A DNA stretch of 5,631 nucleotides from Elusimicrobiota bacterium. Its GTDB lineage: Bacteria > Elusimicrobiota > Elusimicrobia > UBA1565 > UBA9628. Shown in pieces: positions 5,034-5,631 of the stretch. The position numbers and the translations under genes are program-made. The stretch spans positions 1-5,631 of the forward strand of contig JAQUNT010000179.1 in NCBI GenBank assembly GCA_028717525.1, read 5' to 3'. Each line of letters begins with the position of its first letter. The first letter of the stretch is position 1. Under the pieces are notes generated by a model, which made no database searches, was not told the DNA's origin, and saw nothing but the letters and a program-made list of their open reading frames with translations.

Positions 5034-5571
5034 AGACCTGGTCCGCAGCCTGCTCAAGGAGCTCGGCGAAGACCCGGGCCGCGAAGGCCTGCGGCGCACC
5101 CCGGGCCGCGTGGCCAGGAGCCTGGAGTACCTGACCCAGGGCTACCGCCTGCGCCAGTCCGCGGTCATCAACCGGGCCGTGTTCAAGGCCGAGACCAACA
5201 ACATGATCATCGCCCGGGACATCGAGGTCTACAGCCTCTGCGAGCACCATATGCTGCCTTTCTTCGGGCGCTGCCACATCGGCTACATCGCCGAGCGCAA
5301 GGTGCTGGGGATCAGCAAGCTGGCCCGCATCGCGGACTTCTTCGCGCGCCGCCTGCAGATCCAGGAACGGCTCACCGGCCAGATCGCGCACGCGGTCATG
5401 GAGGCCGTGGCCCCCGAGGGCGTGGGCGTGGTCATGGAGTGCCAGCACCTGTGCATGATGATGCGCGGGGTGGGCAAGCAGGACTCGGTGATGACGACCT
5501 CCTCGGTGCTGGGCAGCTTCCACGACGACCCCACCACCCGGGCCGAGTTCCTGAACCTGCTCAGGCGCTGA
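5014..5571 (+). CDS. folE: GTP cyclohydrolase I (FolE, type IA)
   Basis: The 185-residue length is normal for bacterial FolE. The enzyme converts GTP to 7,8-dihydroneopterin triphosphate and formate, the first step of folate and other pterin synthesis, as a cytoplasmic homodecamer. Landmarks are [17 protein letters not shown] (18-34), the [17 protein letters not shown] block (76-92), GISKLARI (99-106), [10 protein letters not shown] (112-121) and [10 protein letters not shown] (144-153). C76, H79 and C147 are the zinc ligands, H78 and H145 the adjacent active-site histidines, and R151 a substrate phosphate contact. The start is supported by AAGGAGAG eight bases upstream. It is the last gene of the operon although it encodes the first pathway step. 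The zinc-independent FolE2 type is excluded by these motifs. Its stop codon lies in a hairpin facing a probable convergent gene. Confidence 0.97.
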   Translation: MNHKRVEDLVRSLLKELGEDPGREGLRRTPGRVARSLEYLTQGYRLRQSAVINRAVFKAETNNMIIARDIEVYSLCEHHMLPFFGRCHIGYIAERKVLGISKLARIADFFARRLQIQERLTGQIAHAVMEAVAPEGVGVVMECQHLCMMMRGVGKQDSVMTTSSVLGSFHDDPTTRAEFLNLLRR

Positions 5572-5576
5572 GCGGG
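5556..5576. terminator. Hairpin spanning the folE stop and a probable opposing stop codon
   Basis: CCTGCTCAG (5556-5564) and CTGAGCGGG (5568-5576) pair around the loop GCG. This gives a 9-bp stem on the + transcript with one U-G pair, and a perfect 6-bp core on either strand. The stem contains the folE TGA (5569-5571) and the complement of a TGA at 5561-5563 that would end a minus-strand gene. No T-run follows, so it is not a standard intrinsic terminator. It repeats the layout seen at 2413-2433. Confidence 0.42.
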
Positions 5577-5631
5577 CGCGCCACGACGCGGGCGACCGGG
5601 CTGCGGCCCGAGGCGCATTCGAACAGGAGAT
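5561..5631 (-). CDS. C-terminal end of a probable minus-strand gene running in from the right edge
   Basis: On the minus strand, a frame open from the right edge ends in TGA at 5563-5561 and encodes 22 residues, including [14 protein letters not shown], then a short tail. In this frame 21 of the 22 sense codons end in G or C, matching the strong third-position bias of the surrounding genes and better than the alternative frames I checked. It would overlap folE by 11 bases, tail to tail, as the Nudix and aminotransferase genes do. Too little is visible to name a family. The alternative is that these 60 bases are a spacer or leader before a rightward gene. Confidence 0.45.
   Translation of the reverse strand, partial: LLFECASGRSPVARVVARPLSA

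Noticed and set aside
5597..5610. CGGGC-TGCG-GCCCG hairpin after folE as a terminator
   Set aside because: It has only five base pairs and no T-run, and probably lies inside the opposing coding sequence; the stem at 5556-5576 is longer and better placed.
5624..5631. CAGGAGAT at the right edge as a Shine-Dalgarno for a next rightward gene
   Set aside because: No start codon is visible in the window, and codon bias in the last 70 bases favours a minus-strand gene; it remains possible.

Overview
The window is very GC-rich by eye, around 70% G+C, with strong G/C preference at third codon positions and genes that overlap at their stop and start codons. One product has an export signal, and one upstream site resembles an ECF-sigma (extracytoplasmic function) promoter. 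This fits a high-GC Gram-negative bacterium; Elusimicrobiota, Myxococcota or a related lineage are possible, but the sequence alone does not decide. I see no tRNA, rRNA, CRISPR array, insertion sequence or phage signature, and no gene-free stretch over 300 bases.

The left part (1-2425, + strand) holds the C-terminal part of a polytopic membrane protein resembling GT-C glycosyltransferases. It is coupled through an ATGA overlap to a DegT/DnrJ/EryC1/StrS-type PLP aminotransferase. Together they suggest the end of a surface-glycan or amino-sugar operon. The middle (2422-3003, - strand) is one Nudix hydrolase of the CoA pyrophosphatase type. It converges on the aminotransferase so tightly that both stop codons share one CTAG, inside the loop of a GC-rich hairpin.

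A 97-base divergent intergenic region (3004-3100) follows. It carries an ECF-sigma-like promoter (GGAAC-N16-CGTA), TAGAAT -10-like hexamers facing both ways, a short palindrome between them, a leader hairpin and a purine-rich ribosome binding site. The rightward operon (3101-5571) then encodes, with overlaps at nearly every junction: a small exported basic protein built of 11-residue RxxF repeats, a pteridine-reductase-type SDR enzyme, FolB, FolK and FolE. FolE makes dihydroneopterin triphosphate from GTP. FolB converts dihydroneopterin to 6-hydroxymethyl-dihydropterin and FolK pyrophosphorylates that product. The SDR enzyme probably reduces a dihydropterin or dihydrofolate.

Points that most deserve a second look: the unrecognised hendecad-repeat secreted protein leading a pterin operon; the lack of any normal start codon for the SDR gene despite a near-perfect Shine-Dalgarno; and hairpins centred on the stop codons at both convergent gene ends. 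The second hairpin also supports an otherwise unlisted minus-strand gene entering from the right edge.
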